Positions 46,453 to 55,383 of a DNA stretch of 64,000 nucleotides are shown here, one piece after another (the stretch's first letter is position 1; each line of letters begins with the position of its first letter). The notes beneath the pieces are model-generated. The model made no database searches, was not told where the DNA came from, and saw only the letters and a program-made list of their open reading frames with translations. The DNA comes from Halorubrum sp. CSM-61 (GTDB taxonomy: Archaea > Halobacteriota > Halobacteria > Halobacteriales > Haloferacaceae): NCBI RefSeq assembly GCF_003781945.1, contig NZ_RJJW01000001.1, positions 157,142-221,141 of the forward strand, in the 5' to 3' direction. The position numbers and the translations under genes were made by a program.

Positions 46453-47103
46453 TCAGCCGTACAGGGCGATGACGATCGCCACGAACAGCAGCTCGCCGCC
46501 GACGAGGATCCCCGCGAACAGCCAGTAGCGGTACGTCCAGAGCCAGTCCCGAGAGCGCGCCCACGCCGACGGCGAGCGAGAGTTCTCCCTGTCGATTGCC
46601 CCGTCGCTCCCCGCGTTGCCGTCGCTGTCTCCGTTAGGGCGATCGGGCAGATACGACTCCTCGAGCCGCCACTCGCCGCCCTCGTACGTCGCCGGCACGC
46701 GAGCGCCGACGACCTCGTCGACGTCGAGCGGGGAGACGCCGACGGCCTCGAGGAACGCGAGGAACGCCTCTGATTCCTCCAGCGAGCCGTTCCGCGGGGC
46801 GGGGAACCGCTCGGCGTGCGTCGCGTCGCCGTGCGGAGTCCGGAGCTCCACGACGACCTCTCCGTCCGCCGACCGCACCCCGGTCACGATCAGTTCACGC
46901 TCCGCGTCGTTGAGGTACGCCTCCCGGAGGCGGCGCTGTACTTCCTCGTCGACTTCGGAGGCGTCGGGTTCGGAGGCGTCGAGGTCGACCGCGGCGTCCG
47001 CGGCCGATTCGGGAGCGCCGTCGCGCTCGGCGTCGGCGGTCTGCGACTCCGGATCGGCCGAAGGATCCGCCTCTCGGCCCCCGCTGGAGGGTCGGTCGGG
47101 CAT
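46453..47103 (-). CDS. C-terminally anchored membrane protein, unknown
   Basis: 216 residues. Acidic Ser/Ala-rich N-terminus (1-50), a helical/beta middle (EEVQRRLREAYLNDAERELI, TGVRSADGEVVVELRTPHGD) and one C-terminal helix (YWLFAGILVGGELLFVAIVI) that would anchor it by the tail. Start ATG at 47103; upstream frame is not convincing. Divergent from the Bat-type regulator. No family recognised. Confidence 0.6.
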   Translation of the reverse strand: MPDRPSSGGREADPSADPESQTADAERDGAPESAADAAVDLDASEPDASEVDEEVQRRLREAYLNDAERELIVTGVRSADGEVVVELRTPHGDATHAERFPAPRNGSLEESEAFLAFLEAVGVSPLDVDEVVGARVPATYEGGEWRLEESYLPDRPNGDSDGNAGSDGAIDRENSRSPSAWARSRDWLWTYRYWLFAGILVGGELLFVAIVIALYG

Positions 47104-47179
47104 CCACGACCCCTTGGCGGCGCGACGCAATAAGCGCGCTGTCGGAAACCGTTTGAACGCCGGCGACCTCCGGACGTCC

Positions 47180-47929
47180 ATGCGGGAAGTGACGCTGCGA
47201 GTCCGCCACCGCGGGGGACCGGAGTCCGAGGTGAGCGCCCGGCACCCGGAGGTGACGCTCCGTTCGGTCTCCTCGATGACCGGCACGGGCGCGGAGCGAA
47301 AGCGGATCGTGGAGCTGCGCGGACCGACCGACGAGATCGAGTCGTTCCTGACCGAGTTCCGCCGCGCCGACCCCGTGGTGTCGGCGGAGCCGATCTCGCC
47401 GATCGACGGCGGTCGCGTCTACGTCGCGCTCATCATCGACACCGACGACTGGGAGGGGATCGGCGAGCGGCTCTCGGACCTCGGCGTCCACTTCCGGATG
47501 GGAACCACCATCTCCGGCGGGATCGAGCGCTGGACGGTGTACCTCGACGCCGACGCCGACCTCTCGGCGCTGATCCGCGGGCTCGAACGCGGCGGAAATG
47601 ACGTCGAGCTCGCGCGCAACGTCGAGCTCTCGACGCTCGATCGCTCCCCGAAGCTGCCCGCCGCGGGCATTCTCGACGGGCTCACCGACAGGCAGCGCGA
47701 GGTGCTCGCGACCGCCATCGCGATCGGGTACTACGACCACGGCGGCGGGGTCGGCGTCGAGGATGTCGCGGCGGAGCTCGGCATCGGGTCCACCACCGCG
47801 TGGGAGCACCTCTCTCGGGCGGAGTCGACGGTGATGAACGCCCTGTTCGACCGGTTCGAGGAGTGGGGCCTGCCCGGGGAGCACGGAGCGGAGCGCGACG
47901 GCGGAGCCGGGGGCGACGCGCGACGGTAG
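47180..47929 (+). CDS. Bat-type HTH regulator
   Basis: 249 residues: an N-terminal beta-rich bacterioopsin-activator-like domain (REVTLRVRHRGGPESEVSAR; VYVALIIDTDDWEGIGERLS) and a C-terminal HTH_10 (LTDRQREVLATAIAIGYYDH; AAELGIGSTTAWEHLSRAES). A transcriptional regulator without PAS or GAF sensor; target unknown. Start ATG at 47180. Confidence 0.82.
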   Translation: MREVTLRVRHRGGPESEVSARHPEVTLRSVSSMTGTGAERKRIVELRGPTDEIESFLTEFRRADPVVSAEPISPIDGGRVYVALIIDTDDWEGIGERLSDLGVHFRMGTTISGGIERWTVYLDADADLSALIRGLERGGNDVELARNVELSTLDRSPKLPAAGILDGLTDRQREVLATAIAIGYYDHGGGVGVEDVAAELGIGSTTAWEHLSRAESTVMNALFDRFEEWGLPGEHGAERDGGAGGDARR

Positions 47930-47978
47930 CGTCGGCTCCCGAACAACGCTTTTGTACCTCCGGGTCGGAGCGGCGCGT

Positions 47979-48191
47979 ATGAACGAGGGGACGGTGTCGG
48001 TGCCGGACGAGCAGTACGAGCGGCTCGCGGCGCTCGCGGCCGCCCGCGGCGTGAGCCCCGAGACCCAGCTGGCCCGGCTCATCGACGACGCCTACGAGGG
48101 GCTCGACGGCGACGCAGAGCCGCCGGAGACCCTCCCGCTCGGGGTCGCGTACGCCGAGGACGTCGACGAGGCCGACGACTGCGGGAAGTAG
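47979..48191 (+). CDS. Small ribbon-helix-helix-like protein
   Basis: 70 residues. TVSVPDEQYERLAALAAARG followed by VSPETQLARLIDDAYEGLDG resembles an RHH/CopG-type N-terminus, but the C-terminal part is acidic and lacks a clear second helix. Ends DDCGK. Possibly a small DNA-binding protein; function unknown. GAACAACGCTTTTG about 25-38 nt upstream could be the promoter. Confidence 0.55.
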   Translation: MNEGTVSVPDEQYERLAALAAARGVSPETQLARLIDDAYEGLDGDAEPPETLPLGVAYAEDVDEADDCGK

Positions 48192-48195
48192 CGGT

Positions 48196-48531
48196 TCAGG
48201 CCGGGTCTTCCTTCGTCACCGTGATCTCGACTCCCTCGGGGTCGACGCCGATCCGGGCGAACTGCGTCCGGACGTGCTCTTTCGCCGCGGTCAGCGCCTG
48301 CTCCCGGGTGTCGAACCCGCGGGGCATCGGCTCCTCGAAGGCGACGCGGATCTCCTCGCCGTCGACGCGCAGGGCCGACCCGCCGCTCTCGACCTCGTAG
48401 AAGGCGTCGCACACCCACACGTACGGGGCGTCCTCGTCGGGCGCGCCCTTGTAGGCGGGCGGCTCCTCACCGCGCTCGAACACCGTGCCGGTGAGCTCCG
48501 TCCCGCCGCCGCTGCCGCGAACGAGTATCAT
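48196..48531 (-). CDS. DUF7113-like haloarchaeal protein
   Basis: 111 residues starting MILVRGSGGGTELTGTVFER. Contains VWVCDAFYEVESGGSALRVD and EQALTAAKEHVRTQFARIGV, an alpha/beta protein. No known function. Divergent from the HerA-like ATPase; convergent with the small RHH-like gene. The start at 48531 is the only ATG near the conserved N-terminus. Confidence 0.7.
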   Translation of the reverse strand: MILVRGSGGGTELTGTVFERGEEPPAYKGAPDEDAPYVWVCDAFYEVESGGSALRVDGEEIRVAFEEPMPRGFDTREQALTAAKEHVRTQFARIGVDPEGVEITVTKEDPA

Positions 48532-48633
48532 GTCTCCGATACGGTCCGGACACTCAAAAGGGGCCCGCGAGGCGGGCCCGAAGGCGGACGGCGAGGGGGA
48601 AACGCTTTCGGCGTCGGAGCCGGTGGGTCCGCC

Positions 48634-50514
48634 ATGACGCTGGAGGACTTCACCGAGTTCGGCGACAGGGAGGGCGACGGCGGCGGAGACGCCGACGCGG
48701 CGAGCGCCGAGTCCGGTGGCACCGAGGGCGGCAACGACGAGCCGGTCGACGACGGCGGCGGCGCGACTGACGGCGGCGGTGCGATCGCCGAGGATTCGGC
48801 CGCACCCGACGACGAGTTCGCCGCGTACGACGTGGAGCCGACCGGCGAGGACGCGGGGCTCGGCGTCGTCTCCGTCTCGCAGGGGCTCCGCGTGGCGGAG
48901 GACGCCGAGGAGACGACGCTGAAGGCGTTCGTCACGGCCGGGAACCGCGAGGCGGTCCGGCTCGGGAAGTACCTCCTGATCCCGTACCCCGACGGCGAGC
49001 GCCTGTTCTGCCGGATCACCGGGCTGGAGTACGCACAGGAGTTCCGGTCGGACGACGCCACCGAGATCCACGCCCGCCGGCAGATGCGCCGCGACGACTT
49101 CGCCGAGCGCGACTACAAGTTCATGGCCGAGCTGGAGCCGATGTCGGTCGTGTACGGCGAGGGCGACGAGATGAAACGCCGGATGACCGACCGGGTGCCG
49201 AAGCCGGGCGCGGTCGTCGAGGAGGCCTCCGACGACGCCGAGATCAAGACCGGACTGAAGATCCCCGAGGACGGCGTGTTCCTCGGTCACCTCTCCGTCG
49301 GCGGCGAGAAGGTGCGAACGGCGGCCGAACCGCCCACCGTCGACTACCGCGTGAAGGACGACTACGCCGACGGCGACCCCCTGGCGTTCCGGCACACCCT
49401 CGTCGCCGGCGGGACGGGGTCGGGGAAGACCCACGCCTCCAAGAACGTCCTCCGGCAGTACCTCGACGCGGATCGCACCTACCCGACCGGAGACGGGCGG
49501 GAGTCGCGGATGGCGGTCGTCCAGTTCGACCCGCAGGACGAGTACGCGCAGATGCACGACGACAACGCCGACCTCGACGCGGACTTCTCCCGGCGGCTGG
49601 ACCGCGAGGGGATCGCGCACGGCGGTCACGACGACACCGTCGCGCTGGTGCCGCGGGCCGCGAACGCGACGTATCCCGGCGAGGGGCACCGCGCCGAACG
49701 CGTGGAGTTCACGATCCCCTTCTCGCTGGCGCGGGACATGCCGTGGCTCGTCGCCGGCTCCGGGCTCAACGAGAACCAGTACCTCGCCCTCCTGACACTT
49801 CTCAACCGCTTCTTCCGCGATTACGGGGACTCGGGCACCTACAGCCAGTTCCTCTCGTACCTCGACGACCCGGCGCTCAAAGAGGAGCTCGACGAGAGCG
49901 GTCGCGTCCACGAGGCGACGTTCGACGCGGTCAAACGGCGGGTCCGCGGCGTCCCCGGCGGGATATTCGATCAGGACGCGAAGCCGATCACGGAGCTGGA
50001 CCACACCCTCGTCCGGCCGGGCGGACTCTCCGTCGTTCCCACGTATCACCTCCCGACCTCCCGACAGAAGGAGATCGTCGTGCTCGCGGTCGCGGGGCTG
50101 CTCGTCGACGACAAGCTCTCGAACGACCCCGACAGCGACCGGATCGAGGAGACGCCCCTCCTCATCGGGATGGACGAGGCGCACAACTTCCTCGCCGACG
50201 CAGACACGGTGCAGGCCCGGAAGGTCGTCCAGAAGTTCACGGAGGCGGCCAAGCAGGGCCGCAAGGAGCGGCTCGGCCTCTTCCTCATCACGCAGGACCC
50301 GCAGGACGTGGCCGAGTCCGTGTTCAAACAGGTCAACACCAAGATCGTCTTGAACCTCGGCGACGAGGACGCCATCTCCAGCGTCAACATCCCCGCCAAC
50401 CTCGCCGGGAAGGTGCCGTACATGGAGAAGGGGCAGATGGTCGTCTACTCGCCGGACAACTCCGAGCCGGTGGAGCTGATCGGGCTCTCGGAGTGCGTGA
50501 CCCGGCACGATTGA
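48634..50514 (+). CDS. HerA-like DNA-translocating ATPase
   Basis: 626 residues. N-terminal 60 residues are acidic Gly/Asp/Ala-rich; a HAS-barrel-like domain (75-180) is followed by a RecA/FtsK-type ATPase: Walker A GGTGSGKTH (259-267), Walker B LLIGMDEAHNF with the arginine region KQGRKERLGLFLITQDPQDV, and later VNTKIVLNLGDEDAISSVNI. HerA proteins work with NurA in DNA end resection; no NurA gene is adjacent, so it may be a paralogue. Start ATG at 48634. Confidence 0.85.
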   Translation: MTLEDFTEFGDREGDGGGDADAASAESGGTEGGNDEPVDDGGGATDGGGAIAEDSAAPDDEFAAYDVEPTGEDAGLGVVSVSQGLRVAEDAEETTLKAFVTAGNREAVRLGKYLLIPYPDGERLFCRITGLEYAQEFRSDDATEIHARRQMRRDDFAERDYKFMAELEPMSVVYGEGDEMKRRMTDRVPKPGAVVEEASDDAEIKTGLKIPEDGVFLGHLSVGGEKVRTAAEPPTVDYRVKDDYADGDPLAFRHTLVAGGTGSGKTHASKNVLRQYLDADRTYPTGDGRESRMAVVQFDPQDEYAQMHDDNADLDADFSRRLDREGIAHGGHDDTVALVPRAANATYPGEGHRAERVEFTIPFSLARDMPWLVAGSGLNENQYLALLTLLNRFFRDYGDSGTYSQFLSYLDDPALKEELDESGRVHEATFDAVKRRVRGVPGGIFDQDAKPITELDHTLVRPGGLSVVPTYHLPTSRQKEIVVLAVAGLLVDDKLSNDPDSDRIEETPLLIGMDEAHNFLADADTVQARKVVQKFTEAAKQGRKERLGLFLITQDPQDVAESVFKQVNTKIVLNLGDEDAISSVNIPANLAGKVPYMEKGQMVVYSPDNSEPVELIGLSECVTRHD

Positions 50515-50611
50515 CCGGCGCGCTCCGTTCCGGCGAATCGGTTCGGGGCCGCGTTGCCGCCGCGTCGGAGCCGCCGCCGCCCTTTTAACCTAAAGTGAGA
50601 GAAGCGTCCAC

Positions 50612-51064
50612 ATGGCCAAACGGATTCTCGTCGCGGTCGACGGATCGACGGAGGCGGCCGAGGCGCTCCGGTTCGCGGCGTCGGAGTGGCCCGCCGCCGA
50701 GCTGACGGCGCTGCACGTGATCAACCCCGCCGACTCGGCGACGGGCGCGGAGGGCGGGTTCCCGGGCGCCGCCGACCAGTGGTACGACAGCGCCAAACGG
50801 CGCGGCGAGCGAATCTTGGACGAGGCGACCGCGGCGGTCGACCGCGACGTGGAGACGCGGCTGGAGGTCGGGCGGCCGACGAAGACGATCCTCGCCGTGG
50901 CGGGCGGCGAGAAGCGGGTCGGCGAGGACGACGATCCGGGCGAGCCGTTCGACCACGTGGTGTTGGCGAGTCGGGGTCGGACCGGGCTCTCTCGGGTCCT
51001 GCTCGGGAGCGTCGCCGAGGGCGTGGTGCGCCGCGCCGAGGTCCCGGTCACCGTCGTTCGGTGA
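50612..51064 (+). CDS. Universal stress protein UspA
   Basis: 150 residues. RILVAVDGSTEAAEALRFAA at the start, ATP-binding motif ASRGRTGLSRVLLGSVAEGV and C-terminal PVTVVR, as in ATP-binding Usp. Cytosolic, role in stress unknown. CTTTTAACC about 27-35 nt before the ATG is the promoter. Confidence 0.9.
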   Translation: MAKRILVAVDGSTEAAEALRFAASEWPAAELTALHVINPADSATGAEGGFPGAADQWYDSAKRRGERILDEATAAVDRDVETRLEVGRPTKTILAVAGGEKRVGEDDDPGEPFDHVVLASRGRTGLSRVLLGSVAEGVVRRAEVPVTVVR

Positions 51065-51092
51065 GGCGATCGGCGGGCTCGCCGCGGTCCGC

Positions 51093-51380
51093 TCACTCCG
51101 CCGCGCGCTCCGCCCCGACGACCTCGCCGACGACGGCCCACCCCTCCTCGTCGGGACCGGATCGCCCGAGCAGCACGGACTCGTGGTCCTCAGAGGTGAT
51201 CAGTCGGAACTCGGCGTCGGCGTCGGCGTCGGTGCGGACGCCCTCCCCGCGGAACTCCCGCTGGAAGAACTCCGTCGAGGAGAACTCGTAGACCCCCGTC
51301 TCTCCGGCGTCGAGGGTGAGCCGAACGGGTCGCGGTTGGACGTTGTGGATGCGCTTGGCGATCGGATTGAGGTCGGGCAT
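51093..51380 (-). CDS. Small haloarchaeal protein, unknown
   Basis: 95 residues from the ATG at 51380. IAKRIHNVQPRPVRLTLDAG and VYEFSSTEFFQREFRGEG suggest a small beta-barrel. No Cys, no membrane segment. Related frames are frequent in haloarchaea, but I do not know the family. Convergent with uspA. Confidence 0.6.
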   Translation of the reverse strand: MPDLNPIAKRIHNVQPRPVRLTLDAGETGVYEFSSTEFFQREFRGEGVRTDADADAEFRLITSEDHESVLLGRSGPDEEGWAVVGEVVGAERAAE

Positions 51381-51507
51381 ATCGGAAACGTCCGGGTGAT
51401 TCGGGGATAAAAGCGCCGTCCGACGTTGTTCGCGTTCCGCGTCGCTCGCGCCGTTTCGGCCGTTCGATCGGGGCCCACAGCCGTGCAACTCGTGCGAAGC
51501 GACCGTA

Positions 51508-51523
51508 TGAGGTTAAGACCTCA
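51508..51523 (+). promoter_or_regulatory. Palindrome overlapping the promoter of the DUF4013-like gene
   Basis: TGAGGT and ACCTCA around TAAG, centred about 35 nt before the ATG at 51550 and covering the likely TATA (GGTTAAGA). A repressor site would fit here. Confidence 0.4.
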
Positions 51524-51549
51524 CGGCGCGTTCGTACAAGGGATCACTC

Positions 51550-52272
51550 ATGTTGTCAGAATCGTTAAACTACCTCCGTGACGGCGACGACGCCATCGTG
51601 ACGGTCGCGATCGGCGGAGTACTGCTGCTCGCGAGTCCGCTCCTGATCCCCTCGTTCCTCGTGCTCGGGTACCTCACGCGCGTCATCCGGCGAACGGCCG
51701 ACGGCGACACCGAGCCGCCGGTCTTCGAGGCGTGGGGGGACCTCCTCGTCGAGGGGGTGAAGGCGTTCGCGGTCACGCTCGTCTACTCGCTCCTGCCGCT
51801 CGCGGTGCTCGCGGCCGCCGCCGTGTTCGGTGTCGGCGCGGCCGTCCTCGGATCCGGTGACGGCGCCGGCGGCCTCCTCGGCGGACTGATCGGCGGACTG
51901 TTGGCGCTGGTGCTCGCCCTCGTCGCGCTCGTCGTCTCGCTCGCCGGCATCTACGTGACGCCGGCCGCGCTGGCCGCGGTCGCCGACTCGGGACGCGTCG
52001 GCGACGGATTCGCGGTCGGCACGCTCTGGGGCGTCGTCACGAAGCGGGCGTACGCCGTCGGTTGGCTCACCGCCCTCGCCGTGGTGCTCGCCGGTTCGTT
52101 AGCGATCGGCGTGCTCTCGGTCGTGCCGGTCCTCGGTACGATCGCCGGGCTCTTCGTCCAGTTCTACGCGATCGTCGCCGCGGCCGCGGTCATCGGCTGG
52201 ACGTGGACTGACGTGCGGCCGATCGCGACCGAGACGGCGGAGGTCGAGCCCGCGGAACGGCCCGTGGTGTAG
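51550..52272 (+). CDS. DUF4013-like integral membrane protein
   Basis: 240 residues. DUF4013-type N-terminus (LSESLNYLRDGDDAIVTVAI) and helices (LLASPLLIPSFLVLGYLTRV; AFAVTLVYSLLPLAVLAAAA; LIGGLLALVLALVALVVSLA; AVVLAGSLAIGVLSVVPVLG). Five or six helices; function unknown. Convergent with rpl11. Confidence 0.78.
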   Translation: MLSESLNYLRDGDDAIVTVAIGGVLLLASPLLIPSFLVLGYLTRVIRRTADGDTEPPVFEAWGDLLVEGVKAFAVTLVYSLLPLAVLAAAAVFGVGAAVLGSGDGAGGLLGGLIGGLLALVLALVALVVSLAGIYVTPAALAAVADSGRVGDGFAVGTLWGVVTKRAYAVGWLTALAVVLAGSLAIGVLSVVPVLGTIAGLFVQFYAIVAAAAVIGWTWTDVRPIATETAEVEPAERPVV

Positions 52273-52289
52273 GGTGAGTAACGGACGGG

Positions 52290-52343
52290 ATGAAAAGCCG
52301 CGGAACGCCGCGGAAAAACTGCGAAACACCGCGGAAAACCGCG
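52290..52343. repeat. Three CCGCGGAA repeats between convergent genes
   Basis: CCGCGGAA occurs at about 52299, 52309 and 52330 in the 71-bp gap between the ends of the DUF4013-like gene and rpl11, mixed with A-runs. Possibly part of a shared terminator. No clear stem-loop. Confidence 0.35.
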
Positions 52344-52820
52344 TTACGCTTCGAGGACGTCGTCGTAGTCGCCGGCGTCGACGCGGTCGTCGAACGTCCG
52401 GGCGTCCTCGCCCTCGATGGTGACGCCGAGGGAGGCGCAGGTGCCGCCGACCTCCTTGGCGGCGTTTTTCACGTCGTACGAGAGCAGGTCGGTCGACTTC
52501 TGCTCGGCGACCTTCTTCACCTGTTCGATCGACATGTCCGCGACGAAGTCCTCCTGGGGCTCGCCGGAGCCGGTCTCGAAGCCGGCCTCGTCTTTGATCA
52601 GTTCGGCCGTCGGCGGGACGCCGACCTCGATCGTGAAGGAGCCGTCGTCGTCGTACTCGATGGTGACGGGCACTTCCATGCCGTCGAACGCGGCGGTCTC
52701 CTCGTTGATCTGCGACACGACGTCCTGAACGTCCACCGGCGTCGGTCCGAGCTCGGGACCGAGCGGCGGACCGGGGTTGGCCTGCCCGCCGGGGACGAGC
52801 GCTTCGATAGTTCCAGCCAT
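52344..52820 (-). CDS. rpl11: 50S ribosomal protein L11
   Basis: 158 residues: archaeal L11 with GGQANPGPPLGPELGPTPVD (residues 12-31), IEVGVPPTAELIKDEAGFET and DLLSYDVKNAAKEVGGTCAS. Forms the L7/L12 stalk base with 23S rRNA. Not linked here to rpl1/rpl10. Start ATG at 52820. Confidence 0.97.
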   Translation of the reverse strand: MAGTIEALVPGGQANPGPPLGPELGPTPVDVQDVVSQINEETAAFDGMEVPVTIEYDDDGSFTIEVGVPPTAELIKDEAGFETGSGEPQEDFVADMSIEQVKKVAEQKSTDLLSYDVKNAAKEVGGTCASLGVTIEGEDARTFDDRVDAGDYDDVLEA

Positions 52821-52950
52821 ATCCGTACGAACCCGGCCGCGACTTTTAACGGTTGTTCTTTCGGGTAGGGGGCGCCAGCGGTTCGCACACCTCCGATATC
52901 GGCCTCGGGGCGGCGATTATGTTGCATACCGAGACGGGCCGGGGTGCAGG

Positions 52951-53211
52951 TCCATTTATAAGTATCTCTCCGCGACGAACGCCGCCAAAGCCCCAGCCGC
53001 GAGGCGCTTCGCGCCTCTGGAAGCCGGCGGCTTCGCCGCCGGCGACTTCCCCTTTGAGTCCCGCCCCGCGCAGCGCCGCTCCGCACCTCAGGCCTCCCCA
53101 ACCTCGGTCGACGGCGGCCGCGGACCGCAACGCGGCCGCCGCCGACCTCCCTCGCGGTCACCTCGCGCCCTTATCAGGGCGCTCGGAGGCGCGCCACCGG
53201 CCGGATCCGTG
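52951..53211 (+). repeat. Structured repeat element, degenerate copy C
   Basis: A diverged relative of copies A/B: TTTATAAG (52955-52962), 24 nt, AAAGCCCCAGCC (52987), then two compact hairpins with TTC loops (GAGGCGC/GCGCCTC and GCCGGCGGC/GCCGCCGGC) in place of the long 19-bp stem, CCCCTTTGAGTCCC (53049), CTCAGGCCTCCCCAACCTCG (about 53087), a hairpin with arms CGGCGGCCGCG/CGCGGCCGCCG flanked by GTCG/CGAC, and GCGCCCT/AGGGCGC with loop TATC. Order of conserved blocks is the same as in A/B. It ends against the 3' end of the MFS gene. Confidence 0.8.
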
Positions 53212-54597
53212 TTACGACTCCGCGGAGATCGACCCCTCGCCCGGTCCCGTATCTCCCGCGGTGCGCCCGGGGAGGAACGTCCCGGTCTCGCGGCGGACGC
53301 CGAGGAGGAGCACGGCGCCCGCGGCGAGCGGGAGGACCGCGCAGGCGGCGTAGATGGGCGCGAACCCGACCGCCTCGATCAGCGGCAGCGACACCATCGG
53401 ACCGAGGCCGCCGCCCACGTCGCCGAGGACGTTGTTCGTCCCCGAGGCCCGACCCATCCGCTCGTCCGGGGTCAGGTCCGCGAGCAGGGCCATCATCGGA
53501 CCGCTCGTCCCGCCCTGCCCGGCGCCGATGAAGACGCAGGCGAGCCCGAGCGAGACCACCGATCCGGCCCGAGCGAGCAGCAGGAACCCGACGAACGAGA
53601 CCACGAGAAAGGTCAGCAGTATCGGGGTCCGGGAGTCGCGAGTGTCCGATATCCGCCCGCCGACGAACATGAAGAGCGCGGCGGAGAGGACCGTGCCGGC
53701 CATGAACAGCCCGGAAGTTCCCTGCGGGGCGAGGCCCAACAGCGAGATGTCGTTCTCGCCGAGGAACAACACGAGCGTGGAGAACAGCGCGCCGATGTAC
53801 GCGAACATCAGCCCGAAGTTGACCAGCCCGACCGTCACGGCGGGGACCGCGGTGTCGACGTCCCACGGCTTGATCGAGTCGCCGGAGCGGTCGCCCGTGA
53901 CGTGCGTCTCCGGGACGTACCGGTAGGCGACGACGCTGGCGGTGAGCGCGAACGCGGCGGCGACGACGAAGGCGGCAACGTTGCCCGCGAGCGCGGAGAC
54001 GACCCCGCCGAGCACGAGTCCGGCCGGGAACCCCATCGTGATCCCGCCGCGGACGACGCCCATGTTCGTCCCCCGCGAGCCGCTGTCGGAGAGGTCGGCG
54101 GCGATCGTGTAGGCGGTCGCGAACACCGCGGCGGAGCCGAAGCCCCAGAGGACCCGCGCGATCAGGAACCACGTCTCGGGCGCGGCGACGACCGCGATCG
54201 CGGCGAACCATCCCTCTACCCCGACGGCCAACGGGCCGGCCGCGAGCGTCGGTAGCGACGCCGCGAGGGGACGGAGCGACTCGGCGGACGGCATCGCGAG
54301 CGCGACGACGTAGCCGAGGGTGGCGACGCCCTCGACGAACAGTCCGATCACGAACGGCCTGCGCGTCCCGTACCGGTCGACGAGGGCGCCCGCGGGCGCG
54401 TTCGCGACCAGCCGCACCCAGCGGTTCGCGGAGAGGATCACGCCGACCATGAACGCCGAGATGCCGAGCACCGCGCCGAGGTTCGGCAGGATCGGGAAGA
54501 CGACGCCGCCGCCGAAGCCGACGAAGAAGGTGCTGGCGATCACCGCGAGCAGCACGGTCGGCGGGCGGTCGATCCCGAACAGCCCCACGTCAGCCAC
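53212..54597 (-). CDS. MFS transporter
   Basis: 461 residues with about twelve helices. Motif A variant GALVDRYGTRRPFVIG and second-half GGRISDTRDSRTPILLTF; fits the drug/metabolite efflux type. It lies 18 bp downstream of a TetR-family regulator on the same strand with a clear operator, so it is a regulated exporter, substrate unknown. No signal of truncation. Confidence 0.83.
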   Translation of the reverse strand: MADVGLFGIDRPPTVLLAVIASTFFVGFGGGVVFPILPNLGAVLGISAFMVGVILSANRWVRLVANAPAGALVDRYGTRRPFVIGLFVEGVATLGYVVALAMPSAESLRPLAASLPTLAAGPLAVGVEGWFAAIAVVAAPETWFLIARVLWGFGSAAVFATAYTIAADLSDSGSRGTNMGVVRGGITMGFPAGLVLGGVVSALAGNVAAFVVAAAFALTASVVAYRYVPETHVTGDRSGDSIKPWDVDTAVPAVTVGLVNFGLMFAYIGALFSTLVLFLGENDISLLGLAPQGTSGLFMAGTVLSAALFMFVGGRISDTRDSRTPILLTFLVVSFVGFLLLARAGSVVSLGLACVFIGAGQGGTSGPMMALLADLTPDERMGRASGTNNVLGDVGGGLGPMVSLPLIEAVGFAPIYAACAVLPLAAGAVLLLGVRRETGTFLPGRTAGDTGPGEGSISAES

Positions 54598-54615
54598 CTC
54601 GTCTCGGACCGCCGG

Positions 54616-55383
54616 TCATTCGATTCCGGTCTCGTCGACGGGGTCCATCGCCGCGATCCCGGCTTCGAGCGACGGCAGCTCGGCGCCCTCCGCGAGCAGC
54701 GGCTCGACGATCCGCCGGAGGGTCGCCTCCGCGACCGCCCGCGTGTACGCCGGCTCGGGGCGGTCGGCGGTTTCGGCGGTCCCGGAAGAGTTTTCGCTCG
54801 GATCGTGACCGGAACCGTCCGCGTCCGAACCGTCCGCGCCAGAGTCGTCGCCGTCGGCCGCGCCCCGGCTCAACGTGATCTGTCGCGTCCGCGCCCCGTC
54901 GAGGGTCGCGACGAGCAGCGCCGCGGTCTCCTCGACGTCGACGTCGCGGAAGACGCCCTCCTCGATCCCCGATTCGAGGATGTCGACGACCGTGCCTCGG
55001 AGCAGCCGGTCGCTCCGCGCCAGCTGCTCGCGGATGGGCTCGTTGAACGGTCCCTGCGTGCGGAGTTCGAGGAGCGCGATGTGGAACGCCTCGCGGTCGG
55101 TCGCGTCGGGATCGAAGACGAACCACCCGATGAACCCGGCGAGCCGCTCCGCCGGTGGTACGTCGGCGTGGGCGGCGACCCGCCGCTCCGAGTCGGTGAT
55201 GACCCGATCGAGGAAGGTGACGAGTAAGTCCTCCTTCGTGTCGTAGTGGTAGTGGAGCAGCGATTTGCTCTTCGAGCACTCGTCGGCGATGTCCTGCATC
55301 GTCAGGTCGGCGTAGCCGTGGGCGCGGAGAGCGCGGTAGACTCCGTCCATGATCTCGTCGGCCGCGCTCGGCTGGTCGCTCAT
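54616..55383 (-). CDS. TetR-family repressor
   Basis: 255 residues. N-terminal HTH (about 12-60): LTMQDIADECSKSKSLLHYH, then YDTKEDLLVTFLDRVI; C-terminal ligand domain with an acidic Gly/Ser/Asp insertion of about 35 residues (GADGSDADGSGHDPSENSSG), a halophilic feature. Co-directional with the MFS gene. An 18-bp perfect palindrome abuts the start codon, so autorepression is likely. Confidence 0.88.
   Translation of the reverse strand: MSDQPSAADEIMDGVYRALRAHGYADLTMQDIADECSKSKSLLHYHYDTKEDLLVTFLDRVITDSERRVAAHADVPPAERLAGFIGWFVFDPDATDREAFHIALLELRTQGPFNEPIREQLARSDRLLRGTVVDILESGIEEGVFRDVDVEETAALLVATLDGARTRQITLSRGAADGDDSGADGSDADGSGHDPSENSSGTAETADRPEPAYTRAVAEATLRRIVEPLLAEGAELPSLEAGIAAMDPVDETGIE

Noticed and set aside
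48196-50508. 770-residue open frame on the minus strand
   Set aside because: Only its last 111 residues form a credible protein (DUF7113-like). The rest is antisense of the HerA-like gene.
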